Shown: positions 1 through 5,741, numbered from the stretch's first letter. The stretch: DNA of 7,479 nt from Bacteroidota bacterium (GCA_029778965.1 JAKPBL010000275.1:1-7479), one strand, 5' to 3'. Notes: generated by a model not told the origin, from the letters alone. Numbers and translations: made by a program.

Positions 1-20
1 AGGGTAAAAAACGAATTAAA

Positions 21-176
21 ATGAAAAGAACATTTCAACCGCACCGTCGTCGTCGCAAAACCGTTCACGGTTTTCGCAAACGCATGCAGACCGCCAATGG
101 CCGCAAGGTGCTGGCCAGCCGCCGTGCAAAGGGTCGCAAGAAACTGACGGTTTCTTCCGAAAGCAAGCTGAAGTAA
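21..176 (+). CDS. rpmH: 50S ribosomal protein L34 (bL34)
   Basis: Encodes a 51-residue, very basic protein of the large ribosomal subunit. The sequence opens [20 protein letters not shown] and continues with [25 protein letters not shown], the almost invariant bL34 pattern (KRTFQP, HGFR-R, NGR-VL--RR-KGR--L). The last seven residues (SESKLK and neighbours) form the short C-terminal tail seen in many Bacteroidota homologues; E. coli L34 has 46 residues. The ATG is preceded by an A-rich stretch (GTAAAAAACGAATTAAA) and by no clear Shine-Dalgarno site, as is usual for this phylum. The promoter lies outside the window. It is followed by rnpA and yidD, the widely conserved order, but a terminator-like hairpin stands between rpmH and rnpA. 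Identification is secure. Confidence 0.98.
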   Translation: MKRTFQPHRRRRKTVHGFRKRMQTANGRKVLASRRAKGRKKLTVSSESKLK

Positions 177-212
177 AAGCCGGGCTGTGCCCGTTGCGTA
201 TATATGTTGTTG

Positions 213-245
213 ATAGCTCCTGCCGGCAAGGCAGGAGCTATTTTT
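213..245 (+). terminator. Intrinsic terminator or attenuator between rpmH and rnpA
   Basis: A perfect 12-bp inverted repeat, ATAGCTCCTGCC (213-224) and GGCAGGAGCTAT (230-241), encloses a five-base loop GGCAA and runs directly into five T (241-245). This is the textbook form of a rho-independent terminator for the plus strand. It starts 37 bases after the rpmH stop and ends 18 bases before the rnpA ATG. rpmH and rnpA are often co-transcribed, so the likely role (inference) is partial termination that yields more L34 mRNA than RNase P protein mRNA. The 3' arm also carries GGAG (234-237), which could serve as a ribosome binding site for a TTG codon at 249 if the hairpin were open. Confidence 0.8.
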
Positions 246-263
246 GTATTGAAACCATTGCGA

Positions 264-695
264 ATGGCGACCAAATACGGGCTGCCTGCCACGGGGCGGC
301 TGAAACACCGGAAGCTGATAGATGCTTTATTTACCGGCGGACAAAAACTGTCTGCCGGTCCCTATCGCGTGTATTTTACTGTACAGCCGGCTTCACCCGA
401 CCGACCCGCAGGCGTTCTGTTCGGCACGGGGGTCAGCAAAAAGAAATTCGCCAGGGCCGTAGACCGGAACCTGGTAAAACGACGGTGCCGCGAAGCATAC
501 CGGTTACAGCAAAACAGCTTGCATCAACTGGTGCGTGACAACAATCGGCAGGTGCTGCTGTTCTTTATCTATACCGGCAACAGCCACCTGTCTTTTGAAG
601 ATGCTTACCGGGCCGTAGGCCAGGCCCTCGAAAAGATCGGCAAAAAAATAAGCGGGCCGCGGCCAGGTACTGCCGAAAACCCGTTAAACAAATGA
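264..695 (+). CDS. rnpA: Ribonuclease P protein component
   Basis: Protein subunit of RNase P, which binds the catalytic RNA and helps it remove 5' leaders from precursor tRNAs. From the ATG at 264 it has 143 residues. The N-terminal part has the family pattern ([20 protein letters not shown], residues 11-30), then PYRVYFTV, and the RNR-type RNA-binding motif [24 protein letters not shown] at about 57-80, in which R68, N69, K72, R73, R74 and E77 match conserved positions. The frame is open back to 204, but that start would put the terminator hairpin inside the gene and add residues with no family counterpart; a TTG at 249 is the only other reasonable start. The C-terminal tail after about residue 128 is variable. 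The stop overlaps the yidD start as ATGA (692-695), which suggests translational coupling. Confidence 0.95.
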   Translation: MATKYGLPATGRLKHRKLIDALFTGGQKLSAGPYRVYFTVQPASPDRPAGVLFGTGVSKKKFARAVDRNLVKRRCREAYRLQQNSLHQLVRDNNRQVLLFFIYTGNSHLSFEDAYRAVGQALEKIGKKISGPRPGTAENPLNK

Positions 696-922
696 AGACG
701 TTACGGAACCTGCTGGCATTGCCTTTCATCGCGCTGATACGATTCTACCAGTGGGGCATATCGCCCCTGCTCGGCCCGAAATGCAGGTACACACCCACCT
801 GCTCGCAATATGCGCTGGAGGCGCTTCGTAGATATGGCCTGTTCAAAGGCGGCTGGCTGGCGCTGAAAAGAATTGGCCGCTGCCATCCCTGGGGCGGCAG
901 CGGCCATGATCCCGTGCCTTAG
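692..922 (+). CDS. yidD: Membrane protein insertion efficiency factor YidD
   Basis: A 76-residue YidD-family protein that assists insertion of inner-membrane proteins by the YidC/Oxa1 pathway and sits at the cytoplasmic face of the membrane. The N-terminus (residues 1-26) is hydrophobic and amphipathic. The diagnostic family core follows: [23 protein letters not shown] with two cysteines (Cys31 and Cys37), then [19 protein letters not shown] and GGSGHDPVP at the C-terminus. Both the [10 protein letters not shown] block and the [14 protein letters not shown] end are essentially intact. The length matches the short form of the family. It starts within the rnpA stop codon and lies in its usual genomic place; yidC does not follow here. 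The gene ends 26 bases from the stop of the convergent lipoprotein gene. Identification is secure. Confidence 0.97.
   Translation: MKTLRNLLALPFIALIRFYQWGISPLLGPKCRYTPTCSQYALEALRRYGLFKGGWLALKRIGRCHPWGGSGHDPVP
874..906. repeat. GC-rich inverted repeat in the 3' end of yidD
   Basis: TGGCCGCTGCC (874-884) is the exact reverse complement of GGCAGCGGCCA (896-906), with an 11-base loop. The stem lies inside the coding region for the conserved [10 protein letters not shown] motif and no T-tract follows on either strand, so it is not a classical terminator. It could still stabilise the 3' end of the rnpA-yidD mRNA or slow RNA polymerase ahead of the convergent gene. It may equally be a by-product of codon choice for that motif. 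Confidence 0.6.
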
Positions 923-948
923 CGGCCGGGTGCCATTCATTTAGCCAC

Positions 949-1539
949 TTACTGTTTCAATAATTTTTCGAGCTTGTCGAGCGTTTCGCGGGCGTCTTTG
1001 TTGCTGATGAATTTATACACTTCGGGTGTTTTCCCGGCATGGTCTGGCGTCAGCGATGCAGGGATGCCTTTAAAGGGGCCCACGATAACAGTATTGTCTT
1101 CTCCATTGATTTTGATGAGCTGGCCCGGCGCCGCAAAATGATTCTTTTTGGCGGCTGATACATTTGTACCCTGCATCAATGCCTTCAGGCTGTCCATCCG
1201 CTCCATCATTACCTCCTGCGAGATGCTCCCTTCACGGGTGCTTTCGCCACCATAGTTCTGGATACTGCCGATAAGGGTGTCTTTTTTCAGGTTCAGCAGC
1301 CAGGTGCCTGCTTCGGGCACTTCATAATCTTTGCTGTCGCCCCCGGTTTTTACCGTCAGCTTTGTACCTGCCAGCGTAACCGGCGTTTCATTGTGCTGGG
1401 TGCCGGGTTCCAGCGTAACTACATCGCCCGCTACCGTCACTTTTCCACTCGACATAACCACCACCTTTTTACCAGGCGCCTGGTGCGAAGAACAAGAGAA
1501 CAAAAAAACAGCGGCAAACAAAAAATGAATGAGTTTCAT
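949..1539 (-). CDS. Hypothetical lipoprotein, 196 residues
   Basis: I do not recognise this family. The N-terminus MKLIHFLFAAVFLFSCSSHQ is a lipoprotein signal peptide with lipobox LFSC and the acylated cysteine at residue 16, followed by SSHQ, so the mature protein is probably anchored in the envelope facing the periplasm or cell surface. Residues 24-95 read as alternating short beta-type segments (KKVVVMSSGKVTVAGDVVTL, PVTLAGTKLTVKTG, GTWLLNLKKDTLIGSI). A helical, methionine-rich piece follows at about 108-124 (QEVMMERMDSLKALMQG), then a beta-like stretch (LIKINGEDNTVIVGPF) and a charged C-terminal helix (KDARETLDKLEKLLKQ). It has no known catalytic motif. It lies downstream of sodA on the same strand but is separated from it by a long inverted repeat, so co-transcription is uncertain. 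The single ATG at 1539 gives a proper signal peptide. Confidence 0.85.
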   Translation of the reverse strand: MKLIHFLFAAVFLFSCSSHQAPGKKVVVMSSGKVTVAGDVVTLEPGTQHNETPVTLAGTKLTVKTGGDSKDYEVPEAGTWLLNLKKDTLIGSIQNYGGESTREGSISQEVMMERMDSLKALMQGTNVSAAKKNHFAAPGQLIKINGEDNTVIVGPFKGIPASLTPDHAGKTPEVYKFISNKDARETLDKLEKLLKQ

Positions 1540-1553
1540 GAGTGTTTTTTATG

Positions 1554-1653
1554 GTTTATGGTTTATAGCCTGTGGTTTATGGTTGCTGCCGCTAGTGGAG
1601 TTTGCCTCACACGCAGAGACCCAACCATAAACCACAGACTATAAACCATAAAC
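1554..1653. repeat. 32-bp inverted repeat made of 7-base units, with 36-base loop
   Basis: The left arm (1554-1585) and right arm (1622-1653) are reverse complements over 32 bases with one mismatch (C1569 against A1638). Each arm is a degenerate 7-base tandem: on the plus strand the left arm reads ATGGTTT, ATGGTTT, ATAGCCT, GTGGTTT, ATGGTTG. The 36-base loop (1586-1621) contains ACGCAGAGAC. The element nearly fills the gap between the sodA stop and the lipoprotein start. No T-tract follows it on the minus strand, so it is not a standard terminator. A cruciform or mRNA hairpin of this length could separate expression of the two genes or protect the sodA mRNA end; a dispersed intergenic repeat is the other explanation. 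Confidence 0.85.
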
Positions 1654-1657
1654 TGAT

Positions 1658-2254
1658 TTATTTAAATCGTTCTGCCACCTTATTCCAGTCGATCACATTC
1701 CAGAAAGCGGCCAGGTAATCGGCGCGTTTGTTCTGGTATTTGAGGTAGTAGGCGTGTTCCCAAACGTCAACACCCAGCAGGGGAGTGCCTTTGACCTCGG
1801 CTACGTCCATCAGGGGATTGTCCTGGTTCGGTGTGGAACTGATCTCGAGCTTGCCGTCTTTTTTGATCAGCCAGGCCCAGCCGCTGCCGAAGCGGGTCAT
1901 GCCGGCGGCGGCGAATTTTTCTTTGAAGGCATCGAATGAACCGAAGGTGCTGTTAATGGCGTCGGCGAGCGCGCCGGTCGGCTGACCGCCGCCTTTAGGA
2001 CTCATGGTTTCCCAGAAGAAGCTGTGGTTCCAGTGTCCGCCACCATTGTTGCGAACAGCCGGTGAAATGCTGCCGGCAGCGGCTACCAGCGCTTCCAGCG
2101 ATTTTCCTTCGTTGGCTGTGCCGGCAATGGCTTTATTCAGGTTGTCCACATACGCCTGGTGGTGCTTGTCGTGGTGGATATTCATTGTCTCGGTGTCGAT
2201 GTGCGGCTCCAGTGCATTTGCTGCATAAGGGAGCGGGGGAAGCGTGAATGCCAT
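1658..2254 (-). CDS. sodA: Superoxide dismutase, Mn-type (Fe/Mn family)
   Basis: Converts superoxide to oxygen and hydrogen peroxide. The 198-residue protein has no signal peptide and is therefore cytoplasmic. The helical hairpin N-domain ([18 protein letters not shown], then [14 protein letters not shown]) and the alpha/beta C-domain are complete. Metal ligands are His27, His77 ([11 protein letters not shown]), Asp163 and His167 (DVWEHAYY); His31 and Tyr35 are the usual second-shell residues. Gly at 72-73 and Gln144 ([10 protein letters not shown]) follow the Mn-enzyme pattern, where the outer-sphere glutamine comes from the C-domain, and not the Fe pattern. Several Bacteroidota enzymes of this type are cambialistic, so use of iron cannot be excluded. 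A Bacteroidota-type promoter lies about 40 bases upstream. A long inverted repeat follows the stop codon directly. Confidence 0.97.
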   Translation of the reverse strand: MAFTLPPLPYAANALEPHIDTETMNIHHDKHHQAYVDNLNKAIAGTANEGKSLEALVAAAGSISPAVRNNGGGHWNHSFFWETMSPKGGGQPTGALADAINSTFGSFDAFKEKFAAAGMTRFGSGWAWLIKKDGKLEISSTPNQDNPLMDVAEVKGTPLLGVDVWEHAYYLKYQNKRADYLAAFWNVIDWNKVAERFK

Positions 2255-2281
2255 ATTAATGTTGTTTAATTGGTTACAAAT

Positions 2282-2294
2282 CTGGCCTGGCCAG
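2282..2294. promoter_or_regulatory. Palindrome at the sodA transcription start region
   Basis: CTGGCC-T-GGCCAG is a perfect 6-1-6 palindrome lying immediately downstream of the predicted -7 element of sodA, where the transcript should begin. Its position would suit a repressor operator, but it matches no regulator site that I know, and short GC palindromes also occur by chance. Confidence 0.3.
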
Positions 2295-2323
2295 CAAAAC
2301 TACGGGCAATAAAATTATGCCAA
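2295..2323 (-). promoter_or_regulatory. Predicted Bacteroidota-type promoter of sodA
   Basis: On the minus strand TAGTTTTG (2302-2295) fits the Bacteroidota -7 consensus TAnnTTTG exactly. An upstream TTG (2323-2321) stands 18 bases away, within the spacing usual for the -33 element of the primary sigma factor in this phylum. Transcription would start near 2290 and give a leader of roughly 35 bases before the ATG at 2254. No promoter was mapped, so this is a prediction from consensus only. Confidence 0.55.
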
Positions 2324-2358
2324 CAGCTTTAAAACAACGTTAAGGCATTAAAGTTTGA

Positions 2359-2727
2359 TCATTCCCGGCCGCAGAACCAGTTGATGCCGTCCACCGCATC
2401 CCAGTAGCTCAGCCAGTAGTCTTTCACTTCTGCCTGCAGCAGGTAGCCCTCGGTGCGGTTGTAAAAAGTCTGCATGCCGGGGCGGCTCAGGTTGCCATAC
2501 AGCACCACGTTCGAAACCGGGGCATAGCCATAGGCTTTCAGAATGGAAAAGCCGTTATAGGTCTCCACCATGAAATAGCTGCAATAGGCGTCGCTGTATT
2601 GTACCACGCCGCGCTCGCGGTTCAGCCAGTACGATTCGTCGATCACTTCGCCGGGCGCATATACAACCCGGTGGCAGGCGGTCAGCAGCAGAAAGGCGGG
2701 GAGTACAAGGAGTAGTATTTTTTTCAT
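2359..2727 (-). CDS. Hypothetical small lipoprotein, 122 residues
   Basis: I do not recognise this family. MKKILLLVLPAFLLLTACHR is a clear lipoprotein signal peptide with lipobox LTAC and the lipidated cysteine at residue 18, which predicts a membrane-anchored envelope protein. The mature part of about 105 residues is unusually rich in tyrosine and tryptophan (for example ESYWLNRERG, QYSDAYCSYFMVETYNG, YWLSYWD, INWFCGRE). It keeps two further cysteines (Cys49 and Cys119), which could form a disulphide in the periplasm. The pattern suggests a small beta-rich domain, but no catalytic motif is visible. The gene is followed by sodA after 104 bases that hold a separate predicted promoter, and it is preceded by the terminator-like palindrome after tadA, so it is probably transcribed alone. 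I saw no good promoter match upstream. Confidence 0.85.
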   Translation of the reverse strand: MKKILLLVLPAFLLLTACHRVVYAPGEVIDESYWLNRERGVVQYSDAYCSYFMVETYNGFSILKAYGYAPVSNVVLYGNLSRPGMQTFYNRTEGYLLQAEVKDYWLSYWDAVDGINWFCGRE

Positions 2728-2770
2728 GTCGGGTTGTTTTGTACTACTCTGACGGCTCCCGGCCCGCTAA

Positions 2771-2818
2771 GATTAATAAAGGCTTGTTAATACGAACACC
2801 TGTTCGTATTAACAAGCC
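2771..2818 (-). terminator. Perfect 18-bp palindrome, probable tadA terminator
   Basis: GGCTTGTTAATACGAACA (2781-2798) and TGTTCGTATTAACAAGCC (2801-2818) are exact reverse complements separated only by CC. Read on the minus strand, the stem begins 33 bases after the tadA stop and is followed by the T-rich TTTATTAATC (2780-2771), so it most likely terminates tadA before the lipoprotein gene. On the plus strand no T-tract follows. The T-run is imperfect, and a near-continuous palindrome of this kind could also be a protein binding site. Confidence 0.6.
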
Positions 2819-2850
2819 CTGTCCGGCGCATTTGTTCCCGGCCCCCGAAC

Positions 2851-3288
2851 TCATCGGCGCGACTGAAAAAAGGATTTCATCAGCGCAGCGCATTCTTCTG
2901 CCAGCACGCCGCTGCTGGTAACTGCTTTGGGATGAAAAGGAGAATGATTGCCGGTGATCCTGGCATGCCCGTTTTTGGGATCGGCTGCGCCCCATACAAT
3001 GCGGCCCAGCTTGCCCCAGTACAGCGCGCCTGCGCACATCAGGCAGGGCTCTACCGTTACATACAACGTGGCATCGGGCAGGTATTTTGCACCAATGTAA
3101 TTAAAGCCCGAAGTAAGCGCTATCATTTCGGCATGCGCCGTCGGATCATTGAGCTGCTCGACCTGGTTGTGCCCCCGTGCAATGACGCGGCCTCCCATAA
3201 CCAGCACCGCACCCACCGGCACCTCGCCGGCGGCAAATGCTTTCTCGGCCTCAGCCAGGGCCTGCCGCATAAACTGTTCGTCGTTCAT
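2851..3288 (-). CDS. tadA: tRNA adenosine(34) deaminase TadA
   Basis: Zinc-dependent deaminase that converts A34 of tRNA-Arg(ACG) to inosine so that the anticodon can read three Arg codons. The 145-residue protein shows the cytidine-deaminase fold motifs: GEVPVGAVLV at 21-30, the zinc ligand and proton-shuttle motif HAE (His52, Glu54), and PCLMC with Cys82 and Cys85. RIVWGAADPKNG follows at 96-107, and the C-terminal stretch HPKAVTSSGVLAEECAALMKSFF is typical of TadA and unlike free-base or cytosine deaminases. The frame is open for 25 more codons upstream, but those residues are not family-like and would overlap the divergent aldehyde dehydrogenase, so ATG 3288 is chosen. A near-consensus -7 element (TACTTTAG, 3303-3296) lies so close that the mRNA would have almost no leader. 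An unspecified nucleoside deaminase is the alternative. Confidence 0.92.
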   Translation of the reverse strand: MNDEQFMRQALAEAEKAFAAGEVPVGAVLVMGGRVIARGHNQVEQLNDPTAHAEMIALTSGFNYIGAKYLPDATLYVTVEPCLMCAGALYWGKLGRIVWGAADPKNGHARITGNHSPFHPKAVTSSGVLAEECAALMKSFFQSRR

Positions 3289-3324
3289 TGAACCGCTAAA
3301 GTAAATATTTGTAATTTGATCATT
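3289..3324. promoter_or_regulatory. 36-bp divergent control region, tadA and aldehyde dehydrogenase
   Basis: This short gap must carry or border both start regions. On the minus strand TACTTTAG (3303-3296) differs from TAnnTTTG at one base. On the plus strand AATATTTG (3304-3311) also differs at one base. The two elements lie back to back. I see no convincing -33 element for either, so these are weak predictions. There is no Shine-Dalgarno sequence before either ATG. Confidence 0.3.
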
Positions 3325-4701
3325 ATGCTTTCCATCTCCACCGCCCTGCCGGCGCTTCGGCAATGCTTCTTATCGGGCAGAACCCGTTCGGCCGAATGGC
3401 GTGTACAAAAGCTCAAAGCGCTTCGCGAAGCATTGCTCGGCCACGAACACGAGATCTACGAAGCGCTGTATGCCGACCTGCACAAACCCCGCGAAGAAGC
3501 TTATGTAACGGAGCTGGGAATTGTGCTGGAAGAGATAAAGCTGGCGCTGAAGAACCTGCGGCGCTGGATGCGGCCGGAGAAAGTTTCCACCACCCTGCTG
3601 AATTTTCCTTCTTCCAGCTTTATTATTAAAGAGCCCAGGGGCGTGGTGCTGATCATCGCGCCGTGGAATTATCCTTTTATGCTGCTGATGGGGCCGCTGG
3701 TGGGCGCCGTCGCTGCCGGCAATACCGTAGTGCTGAAACCGAGCGAATGGGCGCCTGTAACGGCTACGGTTATGCGAAAAATAACGGAGCAGGTTTTCGA
3801 TCGCGATGAAGCGCTGTATATAGAGGGCGACGGCGCGGTGGTGGTGCCCGAAATGATGAGCGGCTTTCGCTTTGATCATATCTTCTTTACCGGCGGCAAA
3901 AGAACAGGCGCGCGGCTTTTTGCGGCCGCGGCCGAACAACTGGTGCCGCTTACACTCGAACTGGGGGGTAAAAGCCCCTGCATGGTAACCGCCCACGCCA
4001 ACGTCGAAGTGGCTGCCCGGCGCATTGCGATGGCAAAATTCTCAAATGCGGGACAGATGTGTATTGCGCCCGATTATGTGCTGGTAGACGCTGCAAAAAA
4101 AGATATGCTGACCGAAGCGCTGATCAGGGCCATCCGCCGGTTCTTTGGCGACAATGCAAAACAATCACCGGGTTACGGCAGGATCATCAATGAAGCGCAG
4201 TTCAGCCGGCTGGAGGGTTATCTTGCTGATGGAAAAATCGTGTATGGCGGCGAAGCAGACGCCGCCGAAAGGTATATCGCGCCTACGCTGATCGACCAGC
4301 CGGCGCTGGAAAGCGCCGTGATGAATGAAGAAATATTCGGACCCATCCTGCCCCTGCTGGCCGTGCAGAACCGCGACGAAGCCTGGCAGATCATACAGCG
4401 CCATCCCGATCCGCTGGCTTTTTATGTGTTCAGCGAAAATGCCGAAGAGCAGGCATACTGGACGGGAAAAGTTCCCTTTGGCACCGGCTGCATCAACAAC
4501 GCCAGTTTACAGTTTACCAATAGCCACCTGCCTTTCGGTGGCAGGGGGGCGTCGGGTATGGGCGTTGCGCATGGCAAATACAGTTTCGATACGTTTTCCC
4601 ACCGCAAATCGATGTTGAAGACACCCACCTGGTTCGACCCCTCGCTCAGGTACCCGCCTTTTGCCGGCCGGCTGTCGCTGTTTAAAAAGATCATTGGCTA
4701 G
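3325..4701 (+). CDS. Aldehyde dehydrogenase, class 3-type (NAD(P)+-dependent)
   Basis: Oxidises an aldehyde to the carboxylic acid with NAD+ or NADP+. The 458-residue protein is full length for the ALDH3-like branch, which includes fatty and aromatic aldehyde dehydrogenases. Visible motifs are APWNYPF (112-118, with Asn115 of the oxyanion hole), GNTVVLKPSE (132-141, cofactor-binding Lys), FFTGG (187-191), LELGGKSP (211-218, general base Glu212), FSNAGQMC (239-246, nucleophile Cys246) and EEIFGP (335-340). The end (LPFGGRGASGMGVAHGKYSFDTFSHRK) is the class 3 signature. There is no signal peptide and no C-terminal membrane helix like that of human ALDH3A2, although the basic tail LFKKIIG might touch the membrane. 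ATG 3325 is preferred to an in-frame TTG at 3316. The substrate cannot be told from sequence; general detoxification of lipid or aromatic aldehydes is the natural inference. It converges on dusB. Confidence 0.93.
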   Translation: MLSISTALPALRQCFLSGRTRSAEWRVQKLKALREALLGHEHEIYEALYADLHKPREEAYVTELGIVLEEIKLALKNLRRWMRPEKVSTTLLNFPSSSFIIKEPRGVVLIIAPWNYPFMLLMGPLVGAVAAGNTVVLKPSEWAPVTATVMRKITEQVFDRDEALYIEGDGAVVVPEMMSGFRFDHIFFTGGKRTGARLFAAAAEQLVPLTLELGGKSPCMVTAHANVEVAARRIAMAKFSNAGQMCIAPDYVLVDAAKKDMLTEALIRAIRRFFGDNAKQSPGYGRIINEAQFSRLEGYLADGKIVYGGEADAAERYIAPTLIDQPALESAVMNEEIFGPILPLLAVQNRDEAWQIIQRHPDPLAFYVFSENAEEQAYWTGKVPFGTGCINNASLQFTNSHLPFGGRGASGMGVAHGKYSFDTFSHRKSMLKTPTWFDPSLRYPPFAGRLSLFKKIIG

Positions 4702-5738
4702 GCCGGCGGCTGCAGCTCACAGCTCCACGCGGCATCGGGCTTCGGCCGTTCGAACGCATAGCCCCGGTAGCGGCGGCCGATTTCTTCCAGCAGATCATCG
4801 ATCTCTTCCCTGCTCCGCGCCATGACCAGTTGCTGCCGGTATTCGCGGATATTCGGTAGCCCCCGGAGATAGTTGTTGTAATGCCGGCGCATTTCATTGA
4901 TGCCTGGTACCAGCCCCTTCCAATCGACCGAGCGGTACAGGTGTTTGCGGATCACCTCCACGCGATCTTCGATCGAAGGTGGCGGCAGGTGATCACCGGT
5001 AGACAGGTAATGTTTGATTTCGCGGAAGATCCAGGGATAACCGATGGCGGCGCGACCGATCATGATGCCGTCCACCCCGTACCGGTTTTTATAGAGCAGG
5101 GCTTTTTCAGGCGAATCGATATCGCCGTTGCCGAATATGGGAATGGTAATACGGGGATTTTCTTTTACGCGTGCAATGGGCTCCCAATCGGCTTCGCCCT
5201 TGTACAACTGGCTGCGCGTACGACCGTGGATCGACAATGCCGCAATGCCCGCGTCTTGCAGGCGCTCGGCCACTTCCATGATATTGATGCTGTTGTGGTC
5301 CCAGCCCAGCCTTGTTTTCACCGTTACCGGCAGGCGGGTCGATCGAACACAAGCGGCGGTGAGCCGCACCATCAGGTCCACATCTTTCAATACCGCGGCG
5401 CCGGCGCCCTTGGTAACCACTTTTTTAACCGGGCAGCCGAAATTGATGTCGAGCAGGTCGGGGTGTACAGTATCAACAATTTCCGCGCTGAGCGCCATCG
5501 CTTCTTCATCGCCCCCGAATATCTGGATGCCGACAGGCCGCTCTTCTTCGAAGATGTCGAGTTTTTGCCGGCTTTTGATGGCGTCGCGAATGAGCCCTTC
5601 GCTGGAGATGAATTCGGTGAACATCAGGTCGGCCCCGTTATCTTTGCAAACTGCCCGAAACGGCGGATCGCTTACGTCTTCCATTGGCGCCAGCAGCAAC
5701 GGGAAATCAGGTAAGGAAACGGGGCCAATTTTGATCAT
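4698..5738 (-). CDS. dusB: tRNA-dihydrouridine synthase, DusB-type
   Basis: FMN-dependent enzyme that reduces uridines in the tRNA D-loop to dihydrouridine using NADPH. From ATG 5738 the protein has 346 residues, normal for DusB. The N-terminal TIM barrel shows LLLAPMEDVSDPPFR (14-28, FMN phosphate region), DINFGCPVKKVVTKGAGAAVL (97-117) with the catalytic acid Cys102, VKTRLGW (140-146, Lys141), IHGRTR (170-175, His171), GNGDI (203-207) and MIGRAA (226-231). The C-terminal helical tRNA-binding domain (about 255-325) includes RHYNNYLRGLPNIREYRQQL. The APMEDVSD variant in place of APMAGVTD is typical of Bacteroidota, from memory. A TTG two codons upstream (5744) is a poorer start. A perfect -7 element ends four bases before the ATG. 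The stop codon overlaps that of the aldehyde dehydrogenase. Confidence 0.96.
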   Translation of the reverse strand: MIKIGPVSLPDFPLLLAPMEDVSDPPFRAVCKDNGADLMFTEFISSEGLIRDAIKSRQKLDIFEEERPVGIQIFGGDEEAMALSAEIVDTVHPDLLDINFGCPVKKVVTKGAGAAVLKDVDLMVRLTAACVRSTRLPVTVKTRLGWDHNSINIMEVAERLQDAGIAALSIHGRTRSQLYKGEADWEPIARVKENPRITIPIFGNGDIDSPEKALLYKNRYGVDGIMIGRAAIGYPWIFREIKHYLSTGDHLPPPSIEDRVEVIRKHLYRSVDWKGLVPGINEMRRHYNNYLRGLPNIREYRQQLVMARSREEIDDLLEEIGRRYRGYAFERPKPDAAWSCELQPPA

Positions 5739-5741
5739 GCG

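Noticed and set aside
194..538. 114-codon plus-strand frame overlapping rnpA
   Set aside because: It is out of frame with rnpA, crosses the terminator hairpin and shows no recognisable family. The rnpA frame carries the conserved RNR-type motif.
1554..1653. Inverted repeat as a CRISPR unit or an insertion-sequence end
   Set aside because: There is only one pair of arms, no regularly spaced direct repeats with spacers, no transposase and no visible target-site duplication.
2327..2353. CTTTAA and TTAAAG inverted repeat after the small lipoprotein gene as a terminator
   Set aside because: A six-base, all but AT-only stem with a 15-base loop is too weak to support a call.
3370..3996. 208-codon open frame on the minus strand opposite the aldehyde dehydrogenase
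   Set aside because: The sense strand encodes intact ALDH motifs throughout; the antisense product is His-, Gln- and Arg-rich and looks like a shadow of the sense codons.
4881..5714. 277-codon open frame on the plus strand opposite dusB
   Set aside because: It lies wholly antisense to a strongly conserved dusB and its translation shows no domain or motif. Long antisense frames arise from GC-biased third positions.
2851..5738. tadA and dusB as a tRNA-modification operon with the aldehyde dehydrogenase
   Set aside because: The aldehyde dehydrogenase lies between them on the opposite strand, so they cannot share an operon; proximity is probably incidental.
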